This document shows, one piece after another, positions 36,166 to 44,769 of a stretch of 64,000 bases of DNA (positions are counted from its first letter, which is position 1; the number at the start of each line of letters is the position of its first letter). The notes beneath the pieces were generated by a model, which saw only the letters and a list, made by a program, of their open reading frames with translations, had not been told where the DNA came from and made no database searches. Source of the stretch: Bradyrhizobium sp. Tv2a-2 (GTDB lineage: Bacteria; Pseudomonadota; Alphaproteobacteria; Rhizobiales; Xanthobacteraceae). Where the stretch lies: positions 124,001 through 188,000 of the forward strand of contig NZ_AXAI01000007.1 of assembly GCF_000472425.1 (NCBI RefSeq), written 5' to 3'. The position numbers and the translations under genes are program-made.

Positions 36166-38433
36166 CTATAAGGCCAGCCCCTCGGCCTCGGCAAATTCGA
36201 TCAGCTTCTGCCGGATCGAGACGGTGCCGGCGGGCGCATCCAGCAGCGGCGCCATCATCGCCTCGGCCTTCCTGACGTCGAGCTCGAGGATCATGGCCTT
36301 CACCGGGCCGTGGCCCGTCGCCGACAGCGACAGCGAACGGTAGCCGAGCGCGATCAAGGCCAATGCGCCGATCGGCTTGGAGGCCATCTCGCCGCAGAGG
36401 GAGGCGGATTTCTTCGCCGCGTGCGCCTTCCGGGCGATGTCGCGCAACGCGCGCAGGATCGGCGCCGACAGCGTGTCGAAGCGCTCGGACACCTTGGCAT
36501 TGCCGCGGTCGACCGCGAACAGGAACTGGAACAGGTCGTTGGATCCGACCGAGACGAAGTCGACCTTCGTCAGGAGCTCATCGAGCTGGTAGAGCAGGGC
36601 CGGCACCTCGATCATGGTGCCGACATCGATCCGCTCGGGCAGCGCGTGGCCGTGCTGGCGCAGATAGGTCAGCTCGCGCTCAACGATGGCCTTGGCGGAG
36701 TCGAACTCGGCGACCTCCGAGATCATCGGGAACATGATGCGCAGCGCGCGCCCGCCGCCGGCGCGGAGCAGCGCGCGGATCTGGCCGCGCAGCAGCCCAG
36801 GCCGGTCGAGGCCGAGCCGGATCGCGCGCCAGCCGAGCGCGGGATTTTCCTCGACCACCGTCTCCATATAGGGCAGCGCCTTGTCGCCGCCGATGTCGAG
36901 CGTGCGGAAGGTGACGGGTTTTGGTCCCGCAGTATCCAGCACGGTTCGATAGAGCGCGAGCTGGTCGCTCGAGCGCGGCAGGCTAGGCGAGACCATGAAC
37001 TGCAGCTCGGTGCGGAACAGCCCGATGCCGGCGCTGCCGGTGTCCTCGATATGCGGCAGGTCGATCACGAGGCCCGCATTGATCATCAGCTCGACCGGCT
37101 GGCCGTCCTTGGTGACGCAAGGCCTTTCGCGAAGCGCGAGATATTGCGCCTGGCGGCGGGCGCGGAAGCGCACGCGCTCGGCATAGGCTGCCTCGATCTC
37201 CTGGGATGGGCGAACATAGATCGAGCCCGACGTGCCGTCGACGATGATCGCGTCGCCGGGGTCGGCGATACCGGGCGCGTTCGGCACCTCGCCGACGGCG
37301 GGAATGCCAAGCGCGCGCGCCACGATCGAGACGTGGGAATTGGCGGTGCCTTCTTCCAGCACCAGGCCGCGCAGCCGCTTGCGGTCGTAGTCGAGCAGCG
37401 CGGCCGGGCCCATCGCGCGTGCGATCAGGATGGCGTTGTCGGGCAATTGTTCGCGTGAAGGCGCGTGATCCTGGCCGACCAGTTGGCGCAGCAGGCGGTA
37501 ACCCAAATCCTCGAGATCGTGCAGGCGGTCGCGCAGATAGGGGTCGGTTGAGCGCAGCATGCGGGCGCGGGTGTCGGACTGCACGCGCTCGACCGCGCCC
37601 TCGGCGGTGAGACCGGTGGCGACCGCCTCGTGCAGCTTGTGCGACCAGCCCTGGTCGTTGGCGAACATGCGGTAGGCTTCCAGCACGTCGCGGTGCTCTC
37701 CGCTATCGGCAACGTCGCCGCGCTCGAGCAGGCGGTCGAGGTCGGCGCGCAGCTTCGCCAGCGCCGCATCGAGCCGCTTCATCTCCTTCGGCAGATCCTC
37801 GGCGATGTAATTGTTGATGACGACGCGCGGCTCGTGCAGCACCACATGTCCGAGCGCGATGCCGTCGGACAGGATGCTGCCGGTCTTGTGCTGCGAATGC
37901 CGCGCGGCGGGCTCGGCGCCAGGCTGGGCCAGTGCGGACAACTCGCCCGAGGCAATCATCTCGGCGAGCACCATGGCGGTGGTCTGCAGCGCCTCGACCT
38001 CTTCCTCGACATAGGTGCGCTTGGCGCGGTTCTGCACCACCAGCACGCCGAGCGTGTTGCCGGCGCGCAGGATCGGTACGCCGAGGAAGGAGTGGTAGAT
38101 CTCCTCGCCGGTCTCCGGGCGGAACGAGAAGGCCGGATGGCTCTGCGCGTCGCTCAGATTGAGCGGCGTGGCTTCGCTGGCGACGAGGCCGACCAGGCCC
38201 TCATGCGCGCTCAGCACGGTGTGGTGCACGGCGGCGCGGTTCAGGCCTTCGGTGGCGTAGAGCTCGAGTGTGTTGTCGACACGCAGCACATAGACTGAGC
38301 AGACCTCGGCCACCATGTTGGCGGCGATCAGCACCACGATCTTGTCCAATCGTTCCTGAGCGCTGACCTGCTCCGCCATGGTTTCGCGAAGCCGTCTCAG
38401 CAGGACGCGGGGGCCTCCCGACGCGCTTCGCAT
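36166..38433 (-). CDS. ptsP: PTS-Ntr enzyme I (phosphoenolpyruvate-protein phosphotransferase)
   Basis: PtsP passes phosphate from phosphoenolpyruvate to the NPr protein in the nitrogen PTS, which regulates nitrogen and potassium use. The 755-residue protein has a GAF sensor domain (about 20-170) that binds glutamine or 2-oxoglutarate in relatives, the phosphohistidine domain with active His367 ([15 protein letters not shown]) and a C-terminal PEP-binding barrel ([32 protein letters not shown]). The ATG at 38433 and one at 38379 (MAEQVS) are both possible; the second may be the true start. NPr and EIIA are not in the window. Confidence 0.95.
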   Translation of the reverse strand: MRSASGGPRVLLRRLRETMAEQVSAQERLDKIVVLIAANMVAEVCSVYVLRVDNTLELYATEGLNRAAVHHTVLSAHEGLVGLVASEATPLNLSDAQSHPAFSFRPETGEEIYHSFLGVPILRAGNTLGVLVVQNRAKRTYVEEEVEALQTTAMVLAEMIASGELSALAQPGAEPAARHSQHKTGSILSDGIALGHVVLHEPRVVINNYIAEDLPKEMKRLDAALAKLRADLDRLLERGDVADSGEHRDVLEAYRMFANDQGWSHKLHEAVATGLTAEGAVERVQSDTRARMLRSTDPYLRDRLHDLEDLGYRLLRQLVGQDHAPSREQLPDNAILIARAMGPAALLDYDRKRLRGLVLEEGTANSHVSIVARALGIPAVGEVPNAPGIADPGDAIIVDGTSGSIYVRPSQEIEAAYAERVRFRARRQAQYLALRERPCVTKDGQPVELMINAGLVIDLPHIEDTGSAGIGLFRTELQFMVSPSLPRSSDQLALYRTVLDTAGPKPVTFRTLDIGGDKALPYMETVVEENPALGWRAIRLGLDRPGLLRGQIRALLRAGGGRALRIMFPMISEVAEFDSAKAIVERELTYLRQHGHALPERIDVGTMIEVPALLYQLDELLTKVDFVSVGSNDLFQFLFAVDRGNAKVSERFDTLSAPILRALRDIARKAHAAKKSASLCGEMASKPIGALALIALGYRSLSLSATGHGPVKAMILELDVRKAEAMMAPLLDAPAGTVSIRQKLIEFAEAEGLAL

Positions 38434-38798
38434 ATGCTCTTATCCCCATCCTCTCGGCCAGCCCGGCCTGTGGCCGGACGCTGGCGTTCATCCGGTGCCG
38501 TCCAGCCACTATCCACGGCCGAATCAGGAGAGCCGAAACTGTGGTGCAGTTTGCCGTAGCCCATCCTGAGGCCGTATACCGAATCGGCGCTTGTTTTGCC
38601 AAGCAAAAGGCCTGCCAGCTTAGTCATGCCGAATGCTGCAGGCGCGAAGCGTTCGATCCACCGATGCGTGCGGGTTGGCGCGCGGATTAAATAAAATTTA
38701 TGGTTCAACTTATGATCGGCAAGTCTGCTGATCGGCAAGTCTGCTGATCGGCAAGTCTGCCAGCCGATCACGCAAATTCTTGTTCAGGGAAAATAATT
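38434..38798. other. 365-base gap between lysC and ptsP
   Basis: Both flanking genes are on the minus strand. The gap carries three 16-base tandem repeats (38713-38760) near the lysC end and presumably the ptsP promoter. The DNA around 38690-38800 is clearly AT-richer than its surroundings. No gene was recognised. Confidence 0.5.
38713..38760. repeat. Three perfect 16-base tandem repeats
   Basis: The unit TGATCGGCAAGTCTGC occurs three times without a mismatch, with a partial reversed match (CAGCCGATCA) directly after. It sits 38 bases from the lysC stop. Confidence 0.92.
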
Positions 38799-40052
38799 CT
38801 AGCCCTGATCGAGTCCGTAGAGAGTGTGCAGCGTGCGCACGGCAAGCTCGGTATATGCGGCGTCGATCAGCACCGAAAATTTGATCTCGGAGGTGGTGAT
38901 GGCGCGGATGTTGATGTTGCGAGCCGCGAGCGCCGCGAACGCCTTGGCGGCGACGCCGGCGTGGCTGCGCATGCCGCTACCGATCACCGAGACCTTGGTA
39001 ACGTCGGTGGCGCTGTCGAGCCGGGCATAGCCGATCTTGTCCTTGGCGGAGGTGATGGTATCGCGGGCGCGGACATAGTCTGACGCCGGCACCGTGAAGG
39101 TCAGATCGGTGGTCTTGCCGTCCTCGGAGACGTTCTGCACGATCATGTCGACATTGATGTTACCATCGGCGAGTGGCCCGAAGATCGCGGCCGCGACCCC
39201 CGGCTTGTCCTCGATCTGGCGCACGGAAATCTGGGCCTCGTCCTTGGAGAAGGCGATCCCGGTGACGACGTGCATTTCCATGATTTCCTCCTCGCTGCAG
39301 ATCAGCGTGCCCGGCGGCGTGCCGTGCGGGTCGATATCCTCCGGCTTGTCGAAGCTGGAGCGGACGAAGATTGGCATGTTGTGCACCATGCCGAGTTCCA
39401 CCGAGCGGACCTGCAGCACCTTGGCGCCCAGCGAAGCCAGTTCCAGCATGTCCTCAAAGGCGATCTTGTCGAGCCGGCGCGCCTTCGGAACCACCCGGGG
39501 ATCTGTGGTGTAGACGCCGTCGACGTCGGTATAGATGTCACAGCGGTCGGCATGGATGGCCGCTGCAATCGCCACCGCCGAGGTATCGGAACCGCCGCGG
39601 CCGAGCGTGGTGATACGTCTGGTGTCCGGATTGATGCCCTGGAAGCCGGCGATGACGGCGACCTCCTTGCGCTCCTTGAAACGCTTGGTCAGCTCGCTTC
39701 CGTTGATGTCGAGGATGCGGGCCGAGGCATGGGCGTCGCTGGTCACGATCGGGATCTGCCAGCCCTGCCAGGAGCGCGCCTGGATACCCATGCTCTGCAG
39801 TGCGATGGCGAGGAGCCCCGAGGTCACCTGCTCGCCGGAGGCGACCACCGCGTCATATTCCCGCGCGTCATGCAGGGCCGAGGCCTCGGTGCACCAGGCC
39901 ACGAGCTCGTTGGTTTTGCCGGACATCGCCGAGACCACGACGGCGACCTCATGGCCGGCGTCGACCTCGCGCTTCACATGCCGCGCGACGTTGCGGATAC
40001 GGTCGATATTGGCGACGGACGTGCCGCCGAACTTCATCACGAGGCGGCCCAT
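38799..40052 (-). CDS. lysC: Aspartate kinase
   Basis: LysC phosphorylates aspartate, the entry step to lysine, threonine and methionine. The 417-residue enzyme has the kinase signature VMKFGGTSVANIDRI, GRGGSDTSAVAIAAA, and two C-terminal ACT domains (from about residue 265; VRQIEDKPGVAA and VSVIGSGMRSHAGVA), so feedback inhibition is expected. The ATG at 40052 matches the usual start. An upstream GTG with GGAG is also possible. It is divergent from the PH-domain gene and ubiG, a familiar neighbourhood in alphaproteobacteria. Confidence 0.95.
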   Translation of the reverse strand: MGRLVMKFGGTSVANIDRIRNVARHVKREVDAGHEVAVVVSAMSGKTNELVAWCTEASALHDAREYDAVVASGEQVTSGLLAIALQSMGIQARSWQGWQIPIVTSDAHASARILDINGSELTKRFKERKEVAVIAGFQGINPDTRRITTLGRGGSDTSAVAIAAAIHADRCDIYTDVDGVYTTDPRVVPKARRLDKIAFEDMLELASLGAKVLQVRSVELGMVHNMPIFVRSSFDKPEDIDPHGTPPGTLICSEEEIMEMHVVTGIAFSKDEAQISVRQIEDKPGVAAAIFGPLADGNINVDMIVQNVSEDGKTTDLTFTVPASDYVRARDTITSAKDKIGYARLDSATDVTKVSVIGSGMRSHAGVAAKAFAALAARNINIRAITTSEIKFSVLIDAAYTELAVRTLHTLYGLDQG

Positions 40053-40264
40053 GACGACGCGCACATTCTCCAAAAGAGGATAAGTTACCGGCCCGGCACG
40101 AAAGGCGAGGGCGCCCGGGCCGAAACGCGCTATACATAGGCCCGCGCCCGGGGGCAAGCGGCTTCCTCGCCCGCCGTTGGCTCAGCCGGAACATAGGCTG
40201 GAAGAGCGTCTGGAACGGGGTTGGGAGGCGGGAGTTGGCGTTTGGGTAAGTGTGAGGCGAGTGG

Positions 40265-40741
40265 ATGGGGCGTTATATCGACGAGATCCTGCAGCCCGGC
40301 GAAAAGGTACTGTATTCGACCAATGCGCACTGGATCTTCTACCTGCCGGCCTTGGCGGCCTGGATTGTTGCACTGGTGCTTCTGATTCTGTCCGTGACCG
40401 TCGCTGCCGGCGTTCCCTCGCTGGTTCTCGGCTGTTGGGCGGCGGCGACTGTCGCTGCTATCGCGGCGTTGTTCTGGACGGTGAGGGGCTGGTTCCACCG
40501 ACTCACCACCGAGACTGATGTCACCGACCGCCGGGTGGTGCACAAGACCGGTTTTATCAACCGACACACCTTTGAAATCGCGCTCGACAAAATCGCAAGC
40601 GTGGACGTCGATCAGAGCATTCCGGGGCGCATTCTCAATTATGGAAATGTGACGGTCGTAGGCGTTGGCGAGGGCAGTACCAAGATAATCGATACGATCG
40701 CATCGCCGCTGGCGTTTCGCAGCGCCATCACCGCCCGATAG
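40265..40741 (+). CDS. Bacterial PH-domain membrane protein (DUF304-type)
   Basis: A 158-residue protein with two N-terminal membrane helices (about residues 25-45 and 50-72) and a bacterial PH (bPH2) domain: LTTETDVTDRRVVHKTGFINR, then IALDKIASVDVDQSIPGRILNYGNVTVVG (both quoted in part). Such proteins are membrane-attached with unknown role. The stop is 20 bases before ubiG on the same strand, so cotranscription is likely. Confidence 0.87.
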   Translation: MGRYIDEILQPGEKVLYSTNAHWIFYLPALAAWIVALVLLILSVTVAAGVPSLVLGCWAAATVAAIAALFWTVRGWFHRLTTETDVTDRRVVHKTGFINRHTFEIALDKIASVDVDQSIPGRILNYGNVTVVGVGEGSTKIIDTIASPLAFRSAITAR

Positions 40742-40761
40742 AGGTTTTTCAAGAGCTCATC

Positions 40762-41535
40762 ATGGCCATCCAGCAGGACACTCACACTCACACGCAAGGC
40801 GCACCGGGTTCGACGGTCGACCCCGCCGAGATCGCCAAGTTTTCAAAACTGTCGCAGGAATGGTGGGACCCCAAGGGAAAGATGGCGCCCCTGCACAAGA
40901 TCAATCCGCTGCGGCTCGGCTACATCCGCGATGCCGCCTGCCGCAAGTTCAACCGCAATGTCAGAAGCCTGAGCTGCCTCTCCGGTCTGCGCGTCCTCGA
41001 TATCGGCTGCGGCGCGGGCCTGCTATGCGAGCCATTGTCGCGGCTTGGTGCACAGGTGATCGGTGTCGATCCTTCGTCCTCCAACATTGCGGCCGCGAAG
41101 CTGCATGCCGACCGCGGGCATCTGTCGATCGACTATCGCTGCACCACCGTGGAGCAGATGGACATGCGCGAGCGCTTCGACATCGTGCTGGCGATGGAGG
41201 TGGTCGAGCATGTTACCGATGTCGGGGTGTTCCTCGAGCGCTGCGCGGCCATGCTCAAGCCCGGCGGCATGATGGTGGTCTCGACCTTGAACCGCAACTG
41301 GAAGAGCTTTGCGCTCGCCATCGTCGGCGCCGAATACGTTTTACGCTGGCTGCCGCGCGGCACCCATCAATGGGACAAGTTCGTCACCCCCGACGAGCTC
41401 GCCAAACATCTGCTCGACAACCGTCTCGTGGTTACCGAGGAGACCGGCGTCGTCTACAGTCCCTTCGCCGACAAATGGAGCCTCTCCTCCGATCTCGACG
41501 TGAACTACATGGTGGTCGCGGAGGAAATGGTCTAA
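40762..41535 (+). CDS. ubiG: Ubiquinone biosynthesis O-methyltransferase
   Basis: UbiG performs both O-methylations of ubiquinone synthesis. The 257-residue enzyme has the family opening EIAKFSKLSQEWWDPKGKM, substrate-side motif LHKINPLRLGYI, SAM motif VLDIGCGAGLL (78-88) and EVVEHVTDV. The C-terminal DVNYMVVAEEMV is complete. A histidine/threonine-rich N-terminus (DTHTHTQ) is an added feature. It is divergent from lysC as in related genomes. Confidence 0.95.
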   Translation: MAIQQDTHTHTQGAPGSTVDPAEIAKFSKLSQEWWDPKGKMAPLHKINPLRLGYIRDAACRKFNRNVRSLSCLSGLRVLDIGCGAGLLCEPLSRLGAQVIGVDPSSSNIAAAKLHADRGHLSIDYRCTTVEQMDMRERFDIVLAMEVVEHVTDVGVFLERCAAMLKPGGMMVVSTLNRNWKSFALAIVGAEYVLRWLPRGTHQWDKFVTPDELAKHLLDNRLVVTEETGVVYSPFADKWSLSSDLDVNYMVVAEEMV

Positions 41536-41635
41536 GAGCAGCCTGGGTTCTGATTGAATCAGAATCGAGGCTGTCGATTGCTGTTTTGACGCGTTTTCTT
41601 CACGCGAACCGGTGTCAATTTCGCTCGAAAACGCT
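41536..41635. repeat. Intergenic repeat family B, copy 2 (inverted)
   Basis: The reverse complement of the unit at 16310-16413: it ends GACGCGTTTTCTTCACGCG, ACCGGTGTCAATTTCGCTCG and AAAACGCT. It begins directly after the ubiG stop codon. Internal bases differ between the copies, but the order of elements is the same. Confidence 0.85.
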
Positions 41636-41653
41636 CCAGCCGTCGCCCAATAT

Positions 41654-42094
41654 TCAGCGCTTCACCACGATCAGGATCGCGCCGGCGGAGATCAGCGCGA
41701 TGCCGAGCCAGCCATTGAGCGAGGGCCGCTCGCCGAGAAAAACCACGCCGAACAGCGCGACCAGCACCACGCTCAGCTTGTCGATCGGTGCCACCAAGGT
41801 CGCCGGGCCAAGCTTGAGCGCGCGGAAATAGCACAGCCAGGACGCGCCGGTGCCGAGCCCCGAGAGCAGCAGGAACAGCCAGGTCCTGGCCGAGATCGGT
41901 CCGGGATGGGTGAGTCTGCCGGTCGCATAGAGAATTAGCGACAGCGCGGCCAGCACAATGACGGTGCGGATCAAGGTCGCGAGGTCGGAATTGATGTCCT
42001 CGACGCCGATCTTGGCGAAGATCGCGGTCAGCGCGGCAAACACCGCCGACAACAACGCCCAGACTTGCCAGGAGGAGAAGGAGAGCGGGCTCAT
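41654..42094 (-). CDS. Half-length EamA-type membrane protein
   Basis: A 146-residue protein with about five hydrophobic segments, equal to one EamA repeat (WALLSAVFAALTAIFAKIGV; the last strand WLGIALISAGAILIVVKR). Full DMT transporters have two such halves, so this one would have to act as a dimer, as small multidrug resistance proteins do. Similar single-EamA proteins are common in alphaproteobacteria, so truncation is unlikely. Ribosome site AAGGACC precedes the ATG. Substrate unknown. Confidence 0.85.
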   Translation of the reverse strand: MSPLSFSSWQVWALLSAVFAALTAIFAKIGVEDINSDLATLIRTVIVLAALSLILYATGRLTHPGPISARTWLFLLLSGLGTGASWLCYFRALKLGPATLVAPIDKLSVVLVALFGVVFLGERPSLNGWLGIALISAGAILIVVKR

Positions 42095-42121
42095 GGCGAG
42101 GGTCCTTCGATGATTCCGAGC

Positions 42122-42203
42122 CGTCATTGCGAGCGATGTGAAGCAATCCAGGGCCGCGCGTGAGACTCTGGACTGCTTCGTCGCTGCGCTCCTCGCGATG
42201 ACG
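42122..42203. repeat. Long palindromic intergenic repeat, family D copy 2
   Basis: The same outer and inner arms as at 4185-4267 (CGTCATTGCGAG ... CTCGCAATGACG; AGCAATCCAG ... CTGGACTGCT). It lies between the DUF1178 gene and the half-EamA gene on the same strand, so it may uncouple them. Confidence 0.85.
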
Positions 42204-42221
42204 GAGGAATAGGAAAAAGCG

Positions 42222-42701
42222 TCAGTTCCGGTCTTCCGGCAGCACCGGGAGCGGGGAGACTTCGACGCCCTCGTCGATCAGCGCGCGCGCTTCTTCCGGC
42301 GAGGCTTCGCCGTAGATCGGGCGGTGCTCGATCTCGCCATAATGCATCTTGCGCGCCTCGTTGGGGAAGCGCTCGCCGACATCGTCGGCGTTCTTGACGA
42401 TGTGATCGCGCAGTTCCTTTAGCTTGGCGCGCAATTCGCGCTCCTGCGCCATGACAAGCGATTGCGAGCCCGGCGCGGCTTCCGCGGCGGGCGCAGGTAC
42501 GGCGGCCGGGACAGCCGCCGCGCTCTCGCGGCCCTTCTTGCTCACCACCCGTGGCGCCATGATCGCCTTCTCGACCTTGGTGGAGTCGCAGACGGGACAG
42601 GCAACAAGCTTGCGCTTCACCTGGGAATCGAACGCCGACGAGCTCTGGAACCAGCTTTCGAAGGCGTGGTCCCGCTCGCAACGCAGGGCGTAACGGATCA
42701 T
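42222..42701 (-). CDS. DUF1178 protein
   Basis: A 159-residue protein. The DUF1178 opening MIRYALRCERDHAFESWFQS, with a Cys pair (LRC, CPVCDS), suggests a zinc-ribbon-like N-terminus. A Pro/Ala-rich linker at about 60-75 follows, then a conserved C-terminal helical part (FPNEARKMHYGEIEHRPIYG, then EARALIDEGVEVSPLP). Role unknown. The ATGA overlap with the upstream nitrilase-family gene shows a tight operon with it and grxC. Confidence 0.92.
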   Translation of the reverse strand: MIRYALRCERDHAFESWFQSSSAFDSQVKRKLVACPVCDSTKVEKAIMAPRVVSKKGRESAAAVPAAVPAPAAEAAPGSQSLVMAQERELRAKLKELRDHIVKNADDVGERFPNEARKMHYGEIEHRPIYGEASPEEARALIDEGVEVSPLPVLPEDRN

Positions 42702-43576
42702 GCCGATCCCCGCACCAGATGCAGATGGTCGGGCCCCGATTTGGGGTCGGCCACGCTGAAACGGCGGCCATGCTGCAGCGAAGGCACTGAATTGCGTGCA
42801 GCCTCGACCTTGGCCGGGTCGATCCTGGCAAGGATCACGCCAGGCTCGACGCCGCCTTCGGCAAGCACCTCGCCCCAGGGATCGATGATCAGCGAGTGAC
42901 CATAGGTCTCGCGCTTGTTCTCGTGCAGTCCGGCTTGCGCGGCCGCAAATACGAAGCAGCCGGTCTCGATGGCGCGGGCGCGAAGCAGCACATGCCAGTG
43001 CGCTTCGCCGGTCTTGCGGGTGAAGGCGGACGGTACGGTCACGAAAGAAGCCCCGCTTTCGGCCAGCGCCCGGTAGAGCGCCGGGAAACGCACGTCGTAA
43101 CAAATGGTGAGCCCAACGCGGCCCCAGGGCAGGTCGGAAATGATGGCGGTCTCGCCCGGCTGGTAGTTGGCGGATTCGCGATAGCTCTCGCCGCCCGGCA
43201 GATCGATGTCGAACATGTGAATCTTGTCGTAGCTCGCCAGCACATTGCCGTCGGGCCCGATCAGGAAGGAGCGGTTGACCGCCTTCTCCGGCGAGAAGCG
43301 CAGCGCCAGCGATCCGATATGCAGATGGATATTCAACTCGGCCGCGAGCGCCCGATAGGCCTGCAGCGAGGGATCGTCCTGCTCGCTCGACAGATGCTCG
43401 AACAGCGCCTTGCGGTTCAGCTGCATCATGTTGCTCACCTCGGGCGTGAGCACATAGTCGGCGCCTTGCGCCGCCGCTTCGCGGATCAGCTTGGTGCCCT
43501 GTTCCAGGCTCGGTCCCGGGAGCAGGCCCGTGCGCATCTGCACCATCGCGGCGGTGAACATGTTGTCAGCGCTCAT
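42698..43576 (-). CDS. Carbon-nitrogen hydrolase of the nitrilase family (Nit2-like)
   Basis: A 292-residue amidase-type enzyme. The Glu-Lys-Cys catalytic set is Glu46 (LTPEVS), Lys118 (YDKIHMFD) and Cys159 (TICYDVRFP). Its closest characterised relatives are Nit1/Nit2 omega-amidases, including deaminated-glutathione amidase; adjacency to a glutaredoxin gene is in line with a glutathione-related repair role, but this is inference. It overlaps both neighbours by ATGA, so it sits in the middle of a coupled operon. Confidence 0.92.
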   Translation of the reverse strand: MSADNMFTAAMVQMRTGLLPGPSLEQGTKLIREAAAQGADYVLTPEVSNMMQLNRKALFEHLSSEQDDPSLQAYRALAAELNIHLHIGSLALRFSPEKAVNRSFLIGPDGNVLASYDKIHMFDIDLPGGESYRESANYQPGETAIISDLPWGRVGLTICYDVRFPALYRALAESGASFVTVPSAFTRKTGEAHWHVLLRARAIETGCFVFAAAQAGLHENKRETYGHSLIIDPWGEVLAEGGVEPGVILARIDPAKVEAARNSVPSLQHGRRFSVADPKSGPDHLHLVRGSA

Positions 43577-43848
43577 GAGGAGGCCTTTTCTCCGGCGAGC
43601 AGGGCATCGAGCTTGCCGGCACGGTCCAGCGCATAGAGCTCGTCGCAGCCACCGACGTGAAGCTCGCCGATGAAAATCTGCGGGAACGTCGAGCCTGCAC
43701 CGGCGCGATCATACATCGCCTGCCGAACATTGGGGTGCCTGCCGGCATCATGTTCGGTAAAGACAGCCTTTTTGCGTGCCAGCAGCGACTTGGCGGCCGA
43801 ACAATAGCCGCAGCCCGGGCGGGTGTAGATTTCAATAGCAGCGGTCAT
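43573..43848 (-). CDS. grxC: Glutaredoxin 3
   Basis: A 91-residue dithiol glutaredoxin that reduces disulfides with glutathione. The active site CGYC is at residues 13-16 in TRPGCGYC, and the glutathione-binding elements STFPQIFIG and VGGCDEL are present. The stop overlaps the nitrilase start by four bases and the gene starts 31 bases after comF, all on one strand. Confidence 0.96.
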   Translation of the reverse strand: MTAAIEIYTRPGCGYCSAAKSLLARKKAVFTEHDAGRHPNVRQAMYDRAGAGSTFPQIFIGELHVGGCDELYALDRAGKLDALLAGEKASS

Positions 43849-43879
43849 GTCGCGATCTGAAATTTGAAGGATTCGTCAA

Positions 43880-44689
43880 TTATATGGGAGCTTTGGGGCT
43901 GTCGACAACCCGGGCGAACACCAGCACATCGACTTGTGCCGCTTTGGCGCGCAATAGCGCCCTTGCGCAGGCGTCCAGCGTCGCGCCCGAGGTCAGCACG
44001 TCGTCGATCACGACCACGCGACGGCCCGCCACCTCGCCCCGGCGTTCCCGAGATACCTCAAATGCGCCCTGCACATTGCTCGCCCGTTGGGCGCGCGAGA
44101 GCCCGACCTGCTGCTCGGTGGCGCGGACCCGTGCCAGCAGGTCGCCGCGCAGTTTCACGCCGCTGGCCTCTCCGATCGCATGCGCCAGTGCGCCAGACTG
44201 GTTATAGCGGCGGCGCCAGGCGCGCCGCCAATGCAACGGCACGGGAATCAACATATCGGCGCCGCCGAGAAGCTCATGCCCCGCCCGCGCCATCCAGCGG
44301 CCCATGGTGGGCGCAAGATCGGTGCGGTCCTGGTACTTCAGCGCATGCACCAGGGTTCGCGCCACCTCGTCGTAGCGGACGGCGGCTCGAGCGCGGGTAT
44401 AGGCCGGCGGATCGGCGATCGCCTCCATCGACAGCATGTCGGGGCCGGGATCGTAGACAAAGGGAATGCCGAGCCGCGGACAGTAGGGCGGGGCAATGAA
44501 TGAGAGCTTCGCCCAGCAAGCCGCGCAGACGCCTGCGCCGTCCACCGGCTCGCGGCAGGCCACGCACAGCGTCGGCAGCGCGATGTCGAGCACGAGCTTT
44601 GCCATCTGCCGGACGCCGTTCCGGCAAAAGCCGAGAGCGCCGCGCAAATGGCCGAGAGGCGAGCGGGAAGGAGCGATTTCACCATCCAT
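43880..44689 (-). CDS. ComF family phosphoribosyltransferase-like protein
   Basis: A 269-residue ComF-type protein. The N-terminal zinc-finger-like part has CVACREPVDGAGVCAACW; the phosphoribosyltransferase fold ends with the PRPP loop VVVIDDVLTSGATLDAC. ComF helps natural DNA uptake in some bacteria, but in most alphaproteobacteria its role is untested. ATG at 44689 gives usual homology; TTG at 44725 is in frame with no better ribosome site. It starts an operon running into grxC and is divergent from the methyltransferase gene. Confidence 0.9.
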   Translation of the reverse strand: MDGEIAPSRSPLGHLRGALGFCRNGVRQMAKLVLDIALPTLCVACREPVDGAGVCAACWAKLSFIAPPYCPRLGIPFVYDPGPDMLSMEAIADPPAYTRARAAVRYDEVARTLVHALKYQDRTDLAPTMGRWMARAGHELLGGADMLIPVPLHWRRAWRRRYNQSGALAHAIGEASGVKLRGDLLARVRATEQQVGLSRAQRASNVQGAFEVSRERRGEVAGRRVVVIDDVLTSGATLDACARALLRAKAAQVDVLVFARVVDSPKAPI

Positions 44690-44769
44690 GTGTGCAAGGC
44701 TAGCGCCGCTGCCGTGATCGCTCAAGGAGCGGATTGCCAGAGGCGGCCGGACAGGCTTAAGCAGCGCGC

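Noticed and set aside
38713..38760. Tandem repeats considered as a CRISPR array
   Set aside because: The units are contiguous with no spacers and there are no cas genes nearby.
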